NCBI RefSeq assembly: GCF_900155945.1
Contig: NZ_FTMN01000002.1
Location: forward strand, 310,001-374,000
Reading direction: 5' to 3'
Source: Marinobacterium stanieri
GTDB taxonomy: Bacteria; Pseudomonadota; Gammaproteobacteria; Pseudomonadales; Balneatricaceae
Length of the DNA: 64,000 nucleotides
Below the pieces are notes generated by a model. That model worked only from the letters and a program-made list of their open reading frames with translations, had not been told where the DNA came from and searched no databases. The stretch's first letter is position 1, and every line of letters begins with the position of its first letter. This document shows, piece by piece, positions 51,694 through 61,721 of the stretch. A program made the position numbers and the translations under genes.

Positions 51694-53456
51694 TCAGAAC
51701 GGCCGGATGACGACTCCGAGCGGCCAATACTGCCCACCTGCGGCCAGGCGCAAACCCGGTTGCGGCCACCTTCCTTGGCACAGTAGAGCGCCTCATCGGC
51801 CTGGCGCACCAGCCAGTGTCGGTCCTGTGCGGGGCAGTCACGGGTATGCAGGGCAACGCCCAGACTCAAACTGACCTGCCCCATCGGCGATTCAACATGA
51901 GGCAGGTGCAGCTGCTCAACGGCCTGACGGATACTCTCTGCCACCCGCAGCGCCCCTTCCAGATCGGTGTTTTGCAGCAACATCACAAACTCTTCACCGC
52001 CATACCGGGCCGCCAGATCCGTTGCCCGTTTCAACTGTAGCTGGAGTTCGTCCGCGATGGCCTTGAGACAATCATCACCAGCCAAGTGACCATAGTGGTC
52101 GTTATAGAGTTTGAAGTAGTCCACATCCATCATGATCGCAGCCAAGGGCTCTCCGCTGCGCTCAACCCGCGCCCACTCTCGCTCCAGCACCTGATCAAAC
52201 AGGCGCCGGTTGGCCAGCCCCGTCAGGCTATCGGTATTGGACAGCGCTTCCAGCCGCGCATTGGCCTGTTCCAGCTCCTGGGTACGATCAGCAACCTTCT
52301 GTTCCAGTTCACTGCTGAGCGCCTGAAAGCTGGCCAGCAGTTGCCGGGTTTCCTGATTCTTGGACCTGAATACCTCGGCGGCACGTGCCAGCTCGCCCAA
52401 CTCATCGTCCGCATCCTGACGCTCGATGCTGGTACTGTCCTTGCCCCGTGCCAGATCCATAAAGGTTTTGGCCAATGACCGGATCGGGTCCGCCACGCTA
52501 TGCCCGATGAGATAGGACAACAGCAGAACCAGCACCAGAAGGCCCAGGCAGATCCAGAGCACCCATTGCCCGGTCCAGCGCATTTCCGCCACCGCCTGCT
52601 CTTCGATGTTTTTCATTTCAGCCTGTATCAGTTCGGCCAGATACTGGGTCTGGTACAGCATCTCATCCGCTTCCGCGGCCATCACCACATTGACCAGATA
52701 CATATACCCGCGCGTGCGTTGAACCGCTTCCAGTATCACGGCTTCGTAGTTCTGCAGAGATTGCAGCATCGCATCCAGCAATGCCTGAGCTTCGGGGCGG
52801 ATCTCCAGCAGGGCAAAGCCTGACATCAGCTGACGGCTTTCCCGCATCCACTGCTGCATCCGCGTGATATGGCGCCCATCCAGCGTATAAAAATAACGTG
52901 AGGCCCCCTGCTCCACCCTCAGCAAAGCGGTTTCGAGCTCTGCCAGCTGGTCAACCGGCGCTGCTCGACCGCTGCCCTGCAGGCGGCGGTAGGCTTGCAG
53001 CAGACGATTCACTTCACTGGCGTGATCGGCAATACGCTGTTCAACCAGTTCGGCACGCCGCTGACGCTGGCGCTTCACGTCCTCAAAGGTACTGGTGTAG
53101 ATATTCAGGTGCTGGCGAATCGACTCGACCCGCTCCTGCACTTCAGGCTGGCCACCCTGCTCCAGCTGCAGCAGGATCCGCTGCACCCGCTCACTGATAT
53201 AAGCCGCCTGACGGGCACCGGACACCTGACCGTCCTGCATGAACAGGTCGGCCGAGCGCTGCAGTTCAACCACATTACGCGACAGTTCCTGCCCTCTGAG
53301 CGCACTTTCGCCATGCTCGGTAAAGTGCTTGAACTCACCAAACAGTGACATCACGCTGAAATAGGCCAGCAACACCATCAGCAGGGCTATTCCCCCGGTG
53401 ATGATGTAACCGGCGTAAATGCGTGTACGCAACTTGAAATAGAAAGTGCTCACCAT
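51687..53456 (-). CDS. membrane GGDEF diguanylate cyclase of the binding-protein operon
   Basis: About 589 aa: membrane helix (about 15-37), a long helical periplasmic region (about 40-290) like the four-helix sensor domains, second helix (about 297-318), HAMP and coiled coil (to about 405), and a GGDEF domain with GGEEF near 486-490 and an intact inhibitory site RATD. It should make c-di-GMP. The ATG at 53456 follows the stop of the binding-protein gene, so the two are coupled. It probably responds to ligand carried by that protein. Confidence 0.88.
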   Translation of the reverse strand: MVSTFYFKLRTRIYAGYIITGGIALLMVLLAYFSVMSLFGEFKHFTEHGESALRGQELSRNVVELQRSADLFMQDGQVSGARQAAYISERVQRILLQLEQGGQPEVQERVESIRQHLNIYTSTFEDVKRQRQRRAELVEQRIADHASEVNRLLQAYRRLQGSGRAAPVDQLAELETALLRVEQGASRYFYTLDGRHITRMQQWMRESRQLMSGFALLEIRPEAQALLDAMLQSLQNYEAVILEAVQRTRGYMYLVNVVMAAEADEMLYQTQYLAELIQAEMKNIEEQAVAEMRWTGQWVLWICLGLLVLVLLLSYLIGHSVADPIRSLAKTFMDLARGKDSTSIERQDADDELGELARAAEVFRSKNQETRQLLASFQALSSELEQKVADRTQELEQANARLEALSNTDSLTGLANRRLFDQVLEREWARVERSGEPLAAIMMDVDYFKLYNDHYGHLAGDDCLKAIADELQLQLKRATDLAARYGGEEFVMLLQNTDLEGALRVAESIRQAVEQLHLPHVESPMGQVSLSLGVALHTRDCPAQDRHWLVRQADEALYCAKEGGRNRVCAWPQVGSIGRSESSSGRSDH

Positions 53457-53458
53457 GA

Positions 53459-54721
53459 TCAGGCCAGCAAAAACTCTTTCCACTTGATCAGGGTGTACTC
53501 GTAGTTATCCATGACCGTATTCCATACCGCTATATTCTCGAATCGCTGCTGATAGGAACCGCCGGTACGTACTTCACCCTCGGCAACAGAAAACCGTCCG
53601 TCAGTCCCTTTCAAACGCTGGGCCGCTGGCTCTCCCTCATACCAGTAGTCCCACTCGGCGGCACTCATGAAGCGACGTGAGCGCTCCGGGTTGGCGATGT
53701 AATAGCCCTGGCGGGCAATAAACGCACCGGGCCAGCCGGACAGCCACCAGTTCATAAAGGCATAGGCCGCCTCCTTGCGCTCGCCCTCACAGTGAGACGA
53801 CAGGCACATCACGCCATGCCAGGCTCGGTAGCCTTCCCTAGGAGCAGCATAGACACAGGGAACCCCCATGCCATTAAGGCTGCTGACACCTGGGGAAAAC
53901 ATGCTCTGAATCCAGACCTCTTCATTCTGCATAAGCTCAACCGATGCCGGTACGGAAGACCAGACACCCCGAAAGTGCCCCCTGCGCTTGTACTCAACGG
54001 CAATTTCAAACAGCAGGTCCAACTCGGTACGGCTCATATTGCCAATATCGGCAAACTGCATCAGCCCACGTGCCTGCACCGCCAACGCCAGGTCGAACAG
54101 GCCGATAGTCGGCGCATTCACAATGGCCACCTTGCCGTGGTAGTCAGGGTTCAGCAGCCAGCCCCAGCTTTCGGTTTCGTAAGGCACGCCCTGGGCTATA
54201 CGACGTGAATCGTAGCCAAAGGAATCCGTGTTATGAACGTAAGGTAAAAAGCTGATATGGCGGCTTGGCTCTGGCGCCAGCGTCCCTTCCGGCTGCACAT
54301 AGAGTAGTTTGTAAGGCGCATCCCCCTGACCCAGACGGGCATCCGGTGAGATGCGTCCGGTTTTGGTCAGGCTGTTAATCTCGTTCCAGTACTTCAACCG
54401 GCTAATTTCAATAGGCTGAATCGAGCCGGCCTGCCAGAGAATGCGAATACTGTTGGACCACTGTTCGTAAAGATCAAAGGACTGAGGGTTGGTTGAGGCG
54501 CGCAGCAGGACACCAGCACTGCCGCCGGGATGAAACTCGATATTGATGCCCAGATCCTGCTCGGCACGCTGACGTATTGCTTCCTGCAAGGTCACATGAG
54601 TACCCAGCACCCGAATGGTGGGTTTGCGATTGACCGCCGAAACAATAGCGGGAAAGCCCGCTGACGCTAGGCCCGAAGCCGCTACCATTCCCGCCTTGCG
54701 GAGGAATTGACGTCGTTGCAT
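53459..54721 (-). CDS. orphan periplasmic solute-binding protein (extracellular family 1-like)
   Basis: A 420-aa protein with a twin-arginine signal (QRRQFLRKAGMVAASG). The mature part has the ABC-type binding fold: TIRVLGTHVTLQEAIRQRAEQ, LLRASTNPQSFDLYEQWS, FLPYVHNTDSFGYDSRRI, and AFMNWWLSGWPGAFIARQGYY typical of PotD/family 1 binders. No permease or ATPase gene is nearby. It sits between a hybrid kinase and a GGDEF protein on the same strand, which suggests a sensory and not a transport role. The ligand is unknown. Confidence 0.85.
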   Translation of the reverse strand: MQRRQFLRKAGMVAASGLASAGFPAIVSAVNRKPTIRVLGTHVTLQEAIRQRAEQDLGINIEFHPGGSAGVLLRASTNPQSFDLYEQWSNSIRILWQAGSIQPIEISRLKYWNEINSLTKTGRISPDARLGQGDAPYKLLYVQPEGTLAPEPSRHISFLPYVHNTDSFGYDSRRIAQGVPYETESWGWLLNPDYHGKVAIVNAPTIGLFDLALAVQARGLMQFADIGNMSRTELDLLFEIAVEYKRRGHFRGVWSSVPASVELMQNEEVWIQSMFSPGVSSLNGMGVPCVYAAPREGYRAWHGVMCLSSHCEGERKEAAYAFMNWWLSGWPGAFIARQGYYIANPERSRRFMSAAEWDYWYEGEPAAQRLKGTDGRFSVAEGEVRTGGSYQQRFENIAVWNTVMDNYEYTLIKWKEFLLA

Positions 54722-54828
54722 GTACCTTTCCCTTCGCTTGACCCTGCACGCACGTCTGGCAGGTCGTCCGGAACCTGAATCACTTCAGTATAGGTAAATG
54801 CCAGCAAGCTGCCATGCAAATGGCGACA

Positions 54829-57800
54829 TCAAAGGGTGTATTCAGCCAGGTCCAGCTCCGCCAGCTGTTCACGCTGCTGCTTCAACAGCTGCAACAGCGA
54901 GCGGGCAGCTTCAGCATCACCGCTGGTTCTCAGCTCGGCTTCCACCGCCTGACTGCGTTGCTCCAGTTCTCGGTTGGCAACGGTGCCGGCACCGCCCTTG
55001 ATCCGGTGTGCAACACCAGCCAGCGTATCACTGTCTGTGGTAATAGCCTGCTCCAGAGTGGCCGCCAGTTCATCAAGACTGGATGCAAAGGAGGCCAGAC
55101 AAGCCATGTAGATCTCTTCATCATCCCCGAATTGATGCTGCACCCGGTCGCGATCAATAAATTCGGGCAGGTTGTCTTTCCAGTCGGTCACACCATTTGT
55201 CGATACAGAAACAGACAGGGACGCGTTTTCGGGGGCCTTTTCATGTAGCGCTTCAGCAGACTCGCAGGCCTCTGCACCGAACAGCCTGGACAGGGCATCA
55301 TGCAGATCTTCCAGCACCACGGGCTTACCCAGGTAATCGACCATGCCTGCCTCACGCGCCGCTTCCTGGTCCCGCTCCAGCACTGAAGCGGACAAACCGA
55401 TCACCGGTGGTGCGCCATCCGGCAGAGCACGGGTTGCCTCGTAGCCGGTCATGCCATCCATATATACATCCATCAGAATCGCATCGTAACGCCCTTGGGT
55501 CACCCGCTCTATTGCCTGCTCACCGGACTCTGCCTCATCACAGGTCACACCCAGCTTGTGCAACAGGTGTACCACCACTTCACGGTTAACGGCCAGGTCA
55601 TCCACAACCAACAGGTGCAATGACGAAAATGTTTGCAGCCCCTTTGTCACCGGCTCTGGTTCAGGTTGTATCGACAAGGACTCAGGCTGACTAAATTCGC
55701 CACTCAGCGCCGCGAACAGCCGTGCCGGTGTTTGTGGCCCAGGCAGGCAGTAAACACTGACACCTTTTACATCACGTCCACAGGGAATCACGTGTCCTGG
55801 CGGTAGCAGCACAATCAAGCGCAGCCTGGCCGCAATGCCCGGATTCATTTCGGCTGCGGACAAAGCGGCTTGTACTGGAGCAGAATCAAGCTGTTTATCC
55901 CCCAGCAGAATCAACGCGTGCTGCCGGTCGGCACGGCCCAAAGCATCCTGCCAATCTGCCGGGTAGGGTAAAGCCTCCACGTCCCAATACACCAGCAATT
56001 GATGCAGGCTTTCGATGGAGGCTGTGTTACCTGCGTGTGGCAGATAAACACTGAGTTCAGGCAATCTCAAATCGGCATATCGACGGCTTTGCTCGGGCAC
56101 CTCCAGCGCGATTTTCAGGGTAAACACGCTGCCCATGCCCGGATGGCTATCTACTGAGAGTTCTCCGCCCATGGCTTCGGCCAAAGCACGGCTGATCGCC
56201 AGGCCCAACCCGGTGCCCCCGTATCGACGGGCAGTTGAATCTTCACCCTGATTAAAGGCCTGAAAAATCCGCTGCAGCTGCTCATCGGTCATGCCCACAC
56301 CGGTGTCAGCAATCGATATCGCCAGCTGTGCACTGGACTCATGCTCCGACAACAGCTCCATGCTCAAACAGATTTCACCCTGATGGGTAAACTTGATGGC
56401 ATTACCCATCAGATTGGACAGTATTTGCCCTAAACGAAGCGAATCTCCCAACAGCTGCCGCGGCAGTTGCGGGTCAATCTCGACACTAAGGTTCAGCCCC
56501 TTGCGCTCGGCTTCCAGCGCAAACAGATCTGCCGAGCGCTGTACCAGTTCTTCCAGGTCGAAAGGCGTTTTCTCGATACTGACACGCCCCGCTTCAAGCT
56601 TTGAAAGATCCAGGATTTCATTGAGAATCCGCAGCAGGGACTCAGATGCCTGATAGGCCTTAGCCGCATAGTTGCGCTGCGCCTCAGTCATCCCGGTATC
56701 CAGTAACAGCTGCAACATCCCCAGAATCGCATTCATGGGGGTGCGCACCTCATGGCTCATATTGGCAAGAAAGCTCTGCTTGGCCTCTGCGGCCTGCTCG
56801 GCCTCATGGGTACGGTCACGCAGCACCTGATCAGCCTGGCGTTGATCAGTAATATCTTCCACGATCATGATAAAGCCACGCTCACCACCCGAGAGCGGTA
56901 AATAACGCACCAACAACAGGCGCACCCCTCCGTTCGGGTGCGGATAAAGCGTTTCCAGCGACGCGGATTCACCCTGAAGCACTTTATCCAGCAGGGCGCG
57001 GCGGGACTCAAAGCGCTCCTCCCCCATGCATTCGGCCAGCGTCATGTTCAGCGCCTCGGCCTTGCTCAGCTCAAACCAGTCGGCACAGGTGGAGTTAATA
57101 AACTGGCAGCGGAAATCACGACCCCAGGCCGCGATCAGCACCGGCAGATGATCCGTCAGGGTTTCAATAAATGCGAGTGCCTCGCGTAACTGACGGGTAC
57201 GCCGCTGAACGTTGTGCTCCAGTATTTCCGATTGCTCATGGCTTTCCCGTACTTCCAGGCGCGCCAGTTCAGCCACTTCTCGACTTCGACGCATGGATCG
57301 GAGGGCAAAAAACAACACCAGCGCCCCCAGCGGAGCACTCAATATCATCGCCCTGAAAGTCCCCTTGTCAGGCAACAAGGATGTCATGCCTTCGTTATTC
57401 AAATGACTGGCAAGAAACCACTTTTCGTCCTTATGTACCGGAAAGGCAAAATCAAAGTCGATCGATACGGGCGTTATCAGCCAATGGCCCGCCTGCTTGC
57501 CCCGGGCTTCTGTTGATTGAGTAATAGCATCCAGTTTGACGTCAGGCGCATCGGGGTAAGTATACAACCCGTGCCCATGTCCCAACTGGGTCCGCCATGC
57601 CAGGTCCTCTTCCGGTGCGCTAAGCCAGTCAGCGTCACTATTGAGCATATAGGTATTAAACAGATGAACATCGTGATCACCACGCAGCTCATGCAGGAGT
57701 TTGCGGGCGTTGAGGTTAATGATCAGAAAGCCAGAACCTTGGGCCGACTGGTCCGCCAGACGCATCCCGATACGCAGAGTCGGCTGCAACGGGATCTGGA

Positions 57801-58281
57801 TGCTCCCCTGCTCAACGTTCAAATCGAGCCGAGAGAGATAAAAGTGCCCCGCAGGCAACTTCAACATTCGCTGGGTGTAGGGTCGGTCATGCTTGGGCTG
57901 CAGTTGACTGACCGGTACCAAGGCCGGCTCACCGATGGAATAGTGATTTATGCGCACCCGCTCCAGGCCCTGCTGGTCAATGTAACGCAATTGCAGGTAG
58001 TCAGGGTTGGTACTTGCCAGCAGATAGAGCGCGTTTTCAACTTCCTGCCAGCGCCCCTTTGATGCCAGACGGTACAGGGTATTGCCCAGTGCCTGCATCT
58101 GCAGCATGGGACGCTCCAAAGAATCGCGCAGAGACTGGTGGCGCTGCTCCAGCAATAGCGCCTCTTCTTGCATCAATATGGTGTGCGCCGCTTCGCTTCG
58201 GGACAGGTCGAGCCAGTAGCTGCCCGTCAGCAACATAATCGCAATGGGGATTACAAGGTATTCGTAGGCAAACCGCTGCAT
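54829..58281 (-). CDS. hybrid sensor histidine kinase with receiver and Hpt domains
   Basis: A 1150-aa protein: membrane helix (about 8-26), periplasmic sensor (about 30-305), second helix (about 310-328), coiled coil, PAS (about 370-480), H-box with His510 ([15 protein letters not shown]), ATPase domain (N627; [17 protein letters not shown]), a degenerate receiver-like region (about 735-860), a true receiver with Asp938 (ILMDVYMDG) and Lys in LGKPVVL, and a C-terminal Hpt with His1092 ([10 protein letters not shown]). All parts of a His-Asp-His relay are present; the final response regulator is not adjacent. First gene of the operon. Confidence 0.92.
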   Translation of the reverse strand: MQRFAYEYLVIPIAIMLLTGSYWLDLSRSEAAHTILMQEEALLLEQRHQSLRDSLERPMLQMQALGNTLYRLASKGRWQEVENALYLLASTNPDYLQLRYIDQQGLERVRINHYSIGEPALVPVSQLQPKHDRPYTQRMLKLPAGHFYLSRLDLNVEQGSIQIPLQPTLRIGMRLADQSAQGSGFLIINLNARKLLHELRGDHDVHLFNTYMLNSDADWLSAPEEDLAWRTQLGHGHGLYTYPDAPDVKLDAITQSTEARGKQAGHWLITPVSIDFDFAFPVHKDEKWFLASHLNNEGMTSLLPDKGTFRAMILSAPLGALVLFFALRSMRRSREVAELARLEVRESHEQSEILEHNVQRRTRQLREALAFIETLTDHLPVLIAAWGRDFRCQFINSTCADWFELSKAEALNMTLAECMGEERFESRRALLDKVLQGESASLETLYPHPNGGVRLLLVRYLPLSGGERGFIMIVEDITDQRQADQVLRDRTHEAEQAAEAKQSFLANMSHEVRTPMNAILGMLQLLLDTGMTEAQRNYAAKAYQASESLLRILNEILDLSKLEAGRVSIEKTPFDLEELVQRSADLFALEAERKGLNLSVEIDPQLPRQLLGDSLRLGQILSNLMGNAIKFTHQGEICLSMELLSEHESSAQLAISIADTGVGMTDEQLQRIFQAFNQGEDSTARRYGGTGLGLAISRALAEAMGGELSVDSHPGMGSVFTLKIALEVPEQSRRYADLRLPELSVYLPHAGNTASIESLHQLLVYWDVEALPYPADWQDALGRADRQHALILLGDKQLDSAPVQAALSAAEMNPGIAARLRLIVLLPPGHVIPCGRDVKGVSVYCLPGPQTPARLFAALSGEFSQPESLSIQPEPEPVTKGLQTFSSLHLLVVDDLAVNREVVVHLLHKLGVTCDEAESGEQAIERVTQGRYDAILMDVYMDGMTGYEATRALPDGAPPVIGLSASVLERDQEAAREAGMVDYLGKPVVLEDLHDALSRLFGAEACESAEALHEKAPENASLSVSVSTNGVTDWKDNLPEFIDRDRVQHQFGDDEEIYMACLASFASSLDELAATLEQAITTDSDTLAGVAHRIKGGAGTVANRELEQRSQAVEAELRTSGDAEAARSLLQLLKQQREQLAELDLAEYTL

Positions 58282-58445
58282 AAGACACCCTCACATTGGC
58301 CATCTCGGCATTAAGGCATAAACGTCAGCAAAGTGAAACGCTACCTCGGCCTCATACAAGCTCAGGTGTGATAAGCGTCAAGCAAGAAAGCTTGCAGGTG
58401 TCAGAACAGCACCCTGAAGGGAGGCGTATTGCCAATGATCATAAA

Positions 58446-58480
58446 CGAAAAAGCCCTGTTGAGTTTCCGCAACAGGGCTT
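58446..58480 (-). terminator. terminator of the displaced tRNA-Ser
   Basis: On the minus strand AAGCCCTGTT-loop-AACAGGGCTT is followed by TTTTCG. It lies just past the displaced tRNA 3' end at 58489-58507, in the position of a tRNA gene terminator. This marks the original chromosome beside the integration site. The rest of 58282-58445 holds only the upstream region of the hybrid kinase gene. Confidence 0.75.
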
Positions 58481-58488
58481 CTGAATTC

Positions 58489-58507
58489 GATGGCGGTGAG
58501 GGAGGGA
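58489..58507 (-). other. attachment site (left), tRNA-Ser 3' end
   Basis: A 19-bp sequence identical to 61722-61740. On the minus strand it reads as the acceptor end of a tRNA-Ser (CCCTCACCGCCA with CCA). The rest of the tRNA is absent here. Together with the terminator next to it, it is the displaced 3' end left after integration of an element. Confidence 0.75.
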
Positions 58508-58617
58508 GACCTAGCCAAGCACATAAAACCAACCCATCACGCCATAAACCAGCTGACATAAGGGATACAGAGGGATATGGTGTCAACTTTAACGTCAACT
58601 TTTACCTAAATGCCGCC

Positions 58618-59076
58618 ATGTCAGACACCAAGTATCTCGTTCAACGCAAGGGCATTTGGCTATGTAACTGGCGCGTTCCAAAGGACTGCGCCGGCCTGTT
58701 CAATGGTAAGAAAATGATCACCAAGAGCCTTGGCACTCATAAGCTCCCAGAAGCATATCTCAAGACCTTGGTTAGCCTGACCATGGACACTGTCGAACGC
58801 GCACAAGCCACAGCACTTCAGAATGTCCATGCCGGAGTCCAGCACGACCTAACCCCTGTCATGCTAGAAGCAACAAAGCTTCACCACGACGACAACGAGG
58901 GCAAACTAAAGATCAACGCACTAGGCCAGATCAATACCGCTGTTGAGCGATTCCTGACGACCATCGACAAGGACCAAATCACCTTGAAGCCCATCGGTCG
59001 ACTTATGGTCAAGGACTTCATGCCACGCCTTGGCTGTCTGTGTCACCGGCTGCCAAATCGAGGAGCTGTTTGCTCA
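58618..59076 (+). pseudogene. tyrosine recombinase, N-terminal fragment (decayed)
   Basis: The reading frame from the ATG at 58618 gives an N-terminal domain of DUF6538 type (MSDTKYLVQRKGIWLCNWRVPKDC, then KSLGTHKLPEAYLKTL) and a core-binding start up to KDFMPRLG. The frame then shifts: one frame over, 59031-59075 encodes LAVCVTGCQIEELFAQ, the recombinase box around the first catalytic Arg (normally TGxRxEE), with Gln in place of Arg. So the gene is frameshifted, shortened and has lost a catalytic residue. It lies next to the attachment site, as integrases do. The C-terminal half is at 60996-61456. Confidence 0.75.
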
Positions 59077-59305
59077 AGGTACTACATCATTTTACGAATA
59101 CTTTCCGGTTTGTATAAAAAGGTAAACTGATTTGAATCAACTTGGATGATTATCTATAAGTCTAGAGTTCTATCAAACAGTAGGTGATATCCCGTTTTGT
59201 CGCCTTAGCTTTATAACCCCAAAAAGTGGCATATTTAGGTCAAAATCTTATATGAACTAGCTGTTGCTCTGATAGCGATATAGCATTTAACGGAAACGAT
59301 TCAGT

Positions 59306-59503
59306 ATGGATCTTCAAAAATTAATTTCACAAATTGATTCCCCACTTTGGCTCATCAATCCTGACAGTTCTCCTCCACAAGAGATCATTTGGAGCAACTC
59401 TTCCGCACAAGACTTAATGGGTGATTCAACTATCTCTGAGCTGCGAAACGGGGAGCTTAGCGCCGTTTCTCAACCAAACCTTTCAGACTACAAAAGCAAC
59501 TGA
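59306..59503 (+). pseudogene. severed N-terminal part of the PAS-GGDEF protein
   Basis: A 65-codon frame (MDLQKLISQIDSPLWLINPD...) ending in TGA at 59501-59503. It is in the same frame as the diguanylate cyclase at 59591-60943, and no other stop lies between. The sequence around the stop (SDYKSN-stop-RLGETIQEIWTIYHKD) reads through as a continuous PAS-like domain. So this is the start of one longer gene interrupted by a nonsense codon. The region before it (59077-59305) is AT-rich and holds no feature. Confidence 0.6.
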
Positions 59504-59590
59504 AGGCTTGGTGAGACAATACAAGAAATCTGGACTATTTATCATAAAGACAGAATTTCTATTCTGACTTGTAAATTAAGCATTTTCCTC

Positions 59591-60943
59591 TTGGAGAGTG
59601 GGCAAGATGCAATTTTAGTTGAAGAATCAAAACAAAATAATGATCAATCTCATCTTAGCCTCAAAGTTGAAAGCAAGACAGTAAACACTCCTCGAAAAAC
59701 TTGTAAACACAACGATTCTTTGAAAAGTGATGATTTATACCAGAGTATATTTCAGGCTAATGCTGCCCCAATGATCCTCATTGCCCCAGATGAAGACGGA
59801 AGGATTATTGATGCGAACCAACGTGCTCTAGACTTTTATGGATACAATTATGAAGAGCTATGCTCCCTTCATACTTGGCAAATCAACACACTAGGTAAGA
59901 ATGTATTGCCTGTTATGCATGAGGTGCATTCATGGCCTGGTGGGCATAAGCCCCTTAGCTTTCAGCACATCACTTCTGATGGAAGCATCAGAGATGTTCA
60001 AACCTACGTCGGTCCTGTCGAAGTTAAAGGAAGAAGACTGATGCTAGGAGTAATTCACGATATAACTGCGCAGAAAGAAATCGAAAAATTTCACCAGTTG
60101 TTATTAGAAAGCTGTCACGCCGGTATTATATGTGTCGATAGTAAACATACTATTATTTATGCAAACCCTACTGCTGCAAGGTTATTGGGGTTCAGGCACC
60201 CTTCTGAACTGATTTCAAAGAAAATTAATGAGTTCTCAAACTTAGAAGATCAAACCCAAGGTAATATCGTCTCGCTTATTTCCAGCGTGCTATTTACCAA
60301 TAGTGCAAGTCTGGACTGCGAGGTCTATATGAAAACCAGAAATGGGCTCCTTCCATACTGGTGTTATTTATCCCCAATGCTTACAAGCAACATCCGTGCT
60401 GTGGCCATAAGTTTCTCAGAAATTTCAAGACGAAAACAACTTGAAGAGGAACTAAAACAAGCTGCTCAACGCGACCCTTTAACAAAAGCTCTTAATAGGA
60501 GGCAGTTTGAAAAGTTGCTTTCTGATGCCCATGCTCGCTACCTTCGCTATGGCGACATGTACAGTTTGATTATGATCGATGCCGATTACTTTAAAAATAT
60601 AAATGATCGTTATGGGCATGATGTGGGAGATCAGGTACTGATCAAATTAGTTAACACACTAAATAACCGCTTGAGAGAATCTGATCACCTATGTCGATGG
60701 GGAGGTGAGGAGTTCTTGGTTCTGATACCTAATTCAGATATAGAGCAAGCAAGAGCTCTAGCTAAAGATTTATTAATTTGTGTAAGATCTGAAAACTTCG
60801 ATATGGCTGGTAAGGTTACGGTCAGTATCGGTGTAGCTGCTGCTGATGGCTGTAAATCCTCAAATGAGGCAATAAAAAAAGCTGATCTTGCAGTATATAA
60901 GTCAAAAAACACTGGTAGAGATAAAGTTTCTTCACAGTATTAA
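59591..60943 (+). CDS. PAS-PAS-GGDEF diguanylate cyclase in AT-rich insert
   Basis: 450 codons from TTG at 59591: two PAS domains (about 48-160 and 165-285) and a GGDEF domain with GGEEF at 371-375 and an intact inhibitory site RESD (362-365), so the enzyme part is whole. No membrane segments. Base composition is clearly AT-richer than the rest of the window (codons such as AAA, ATT, TTA common), which points to transfer. The open frame continues upstream to the TGA at 59501, beyond which the natural N terminus lies. Whether a downstream start is used is unknown. Confidence 0.75.
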   Translation: MESGQDAILVEESKQNNDQSHLSLKVESKTVNTPRKTCKHNDSLKSDDLYQSIFQANAAPMILIAPDEDGRIIDANQRALDFYGYNYEELCSLHTWQINTLGKNVLPVMHEVHSWPGGHKPLSFQHITSDGSIRDVQTYVGPVEVKGRRLMLGVIHDITAQKEIEKFHQLLLESCHAGIICVDSKHTIIYANPTAARLLGFRHPSELISKKINEFSNLEDQTQGNIVSLISSVLFTNSASLDCEVYMKTRNGLLPYWCYLSPMLTSNIRAVAISFSEISRRKQLEEELKQAAQRDPLTKALNRRQFEKLLSDAHARYLRYGDMYSLIMIDADYFKNINDRYGHDVGDQVLIKLVNTLNNRLRESDHLCRWGGEEFLVLIPNSDIEQARALAKDLLICVRSENFDMAGKVTVSIGVAAADGCKSSNEAIKKADLAVYKSKNTGRDKVSSQY

Positions 60944-60995
60944 AGGATATTTGTTCAGTGAGTTTGAACACACTAATTTTTTGACTCTTTCTAAG

Positions 60996-61456
60996 AGTCT
61001 CGAAGTCATCCACGCAAAGGCTGGCCCCCACCGAAAGAGCGCTCCCGTGTGCGCGCGGTCGAGCTAATGGCGCCGCCATTCCTGGCTCAAGCAACAGATG
61101 CGCTATACAAAACTGCTGGAACCGGTCGACATCACCGTGATCGAACGTAACAACGTGACCAGCCGAGAAGAGTCCGTGCGGTTCGTGTTCCGCAACGGCA
61201 AAAACCAGATCCCCTGGCACGACCCGTCAATCAGGCGCTGGTACAACGACATCCTGACAAAAGCCAAAGTCAGACACCGTGGCCCGAACCAATGCCGGCA
61301 CACCTTCATCAGCCAGATGCTGTCCACCGGTGTGGTATCACTGCTAACCACGTTCGCCACACCACCACGGAGATGATCCAACGCACCTACGGCAAATGGA
61401 TCAAGTCAGACGGTGCTGACATGCACAGCATTATCGAAGGGATATTCAAACTCTGA
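60996..61456 (+). pseudogene. tyrosine recombinase, C-terminal fragment (decayed)
   Basis: Pieces of the catalytic domain occur in three frames. About 61025-61075 gives PPKERSRVRAVELMAP; 61083-61340 gives WLKQQMRYTKLLEPVDITV and later QCRHTFISQMLSTGV (the H-x-x-R box, here RHTF); then a shift gives HVRHTTTEMIQRTYGKWIKSDG with the nucleophile Tyr, ending at TGA 61454-61456. At least two frameshifts separate them. With the fragment at 58618-59076 this makes one integrase split by about 1.9 kb of AT-rich DNA. Confidence 0.75.
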
Positions 61457-61635
61457 CGGTAGGCACTCGCCCCCGTCACCTCTCGCCACACTCCTCCATC
61501 ACCGCTTCCAGGTGACAGACAAACGCAAAGAGATCAAAGGGTTGCAGCTGAAATCAGCAACAGTAGCCGATATCACTTTTTTCCGGTGTAAATGCGAGAT
61601 TTGAAAGTCGGAACGGACGTTCCTAGATGATCAGA

Positions 61636-61665
61636 ATTCCCAGTTTATTCCCCAGGGCATTCCCA
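61636..61665. repeat. three ATTCCC direct repeats by the attachment site
   Basis: ATTCCCA (61636), ATTCCCCA (61647) and ATTCCCA (61659), spaced 11-12 bp, 55 bp from the attachment site at 61722. Short direct repeats with helical spacing next to an attachment core suggest integrase arm-type sites. The rest of 61457-61721 shows nothing else. Confidence 0.45.
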
Positions 61666-61721
61666 TTTTGATATCAGCCCGGCTGAACCACCTCTAACTG
61701 ATTGAATCTACTGAAGAAGTA

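Noticed and set aside
53459-54721. Binding protein as part of an ABC importer
   Set aside because: No permease or ATPase gene on either side within the window; its neighbours are signalling proteins.
59501-59503. TGA read as selenocysteine
   Set aside because: PAS/GGDEF proteins are not selenoproteins and no SECIS-like hairpin is evident just after the codon.
59077-60985. Insertion sequence inside the integrase
   Set aside because: No transposase, terminal inverted repeats or target duplication could be found; only the AT-rich cyclase gene is present.
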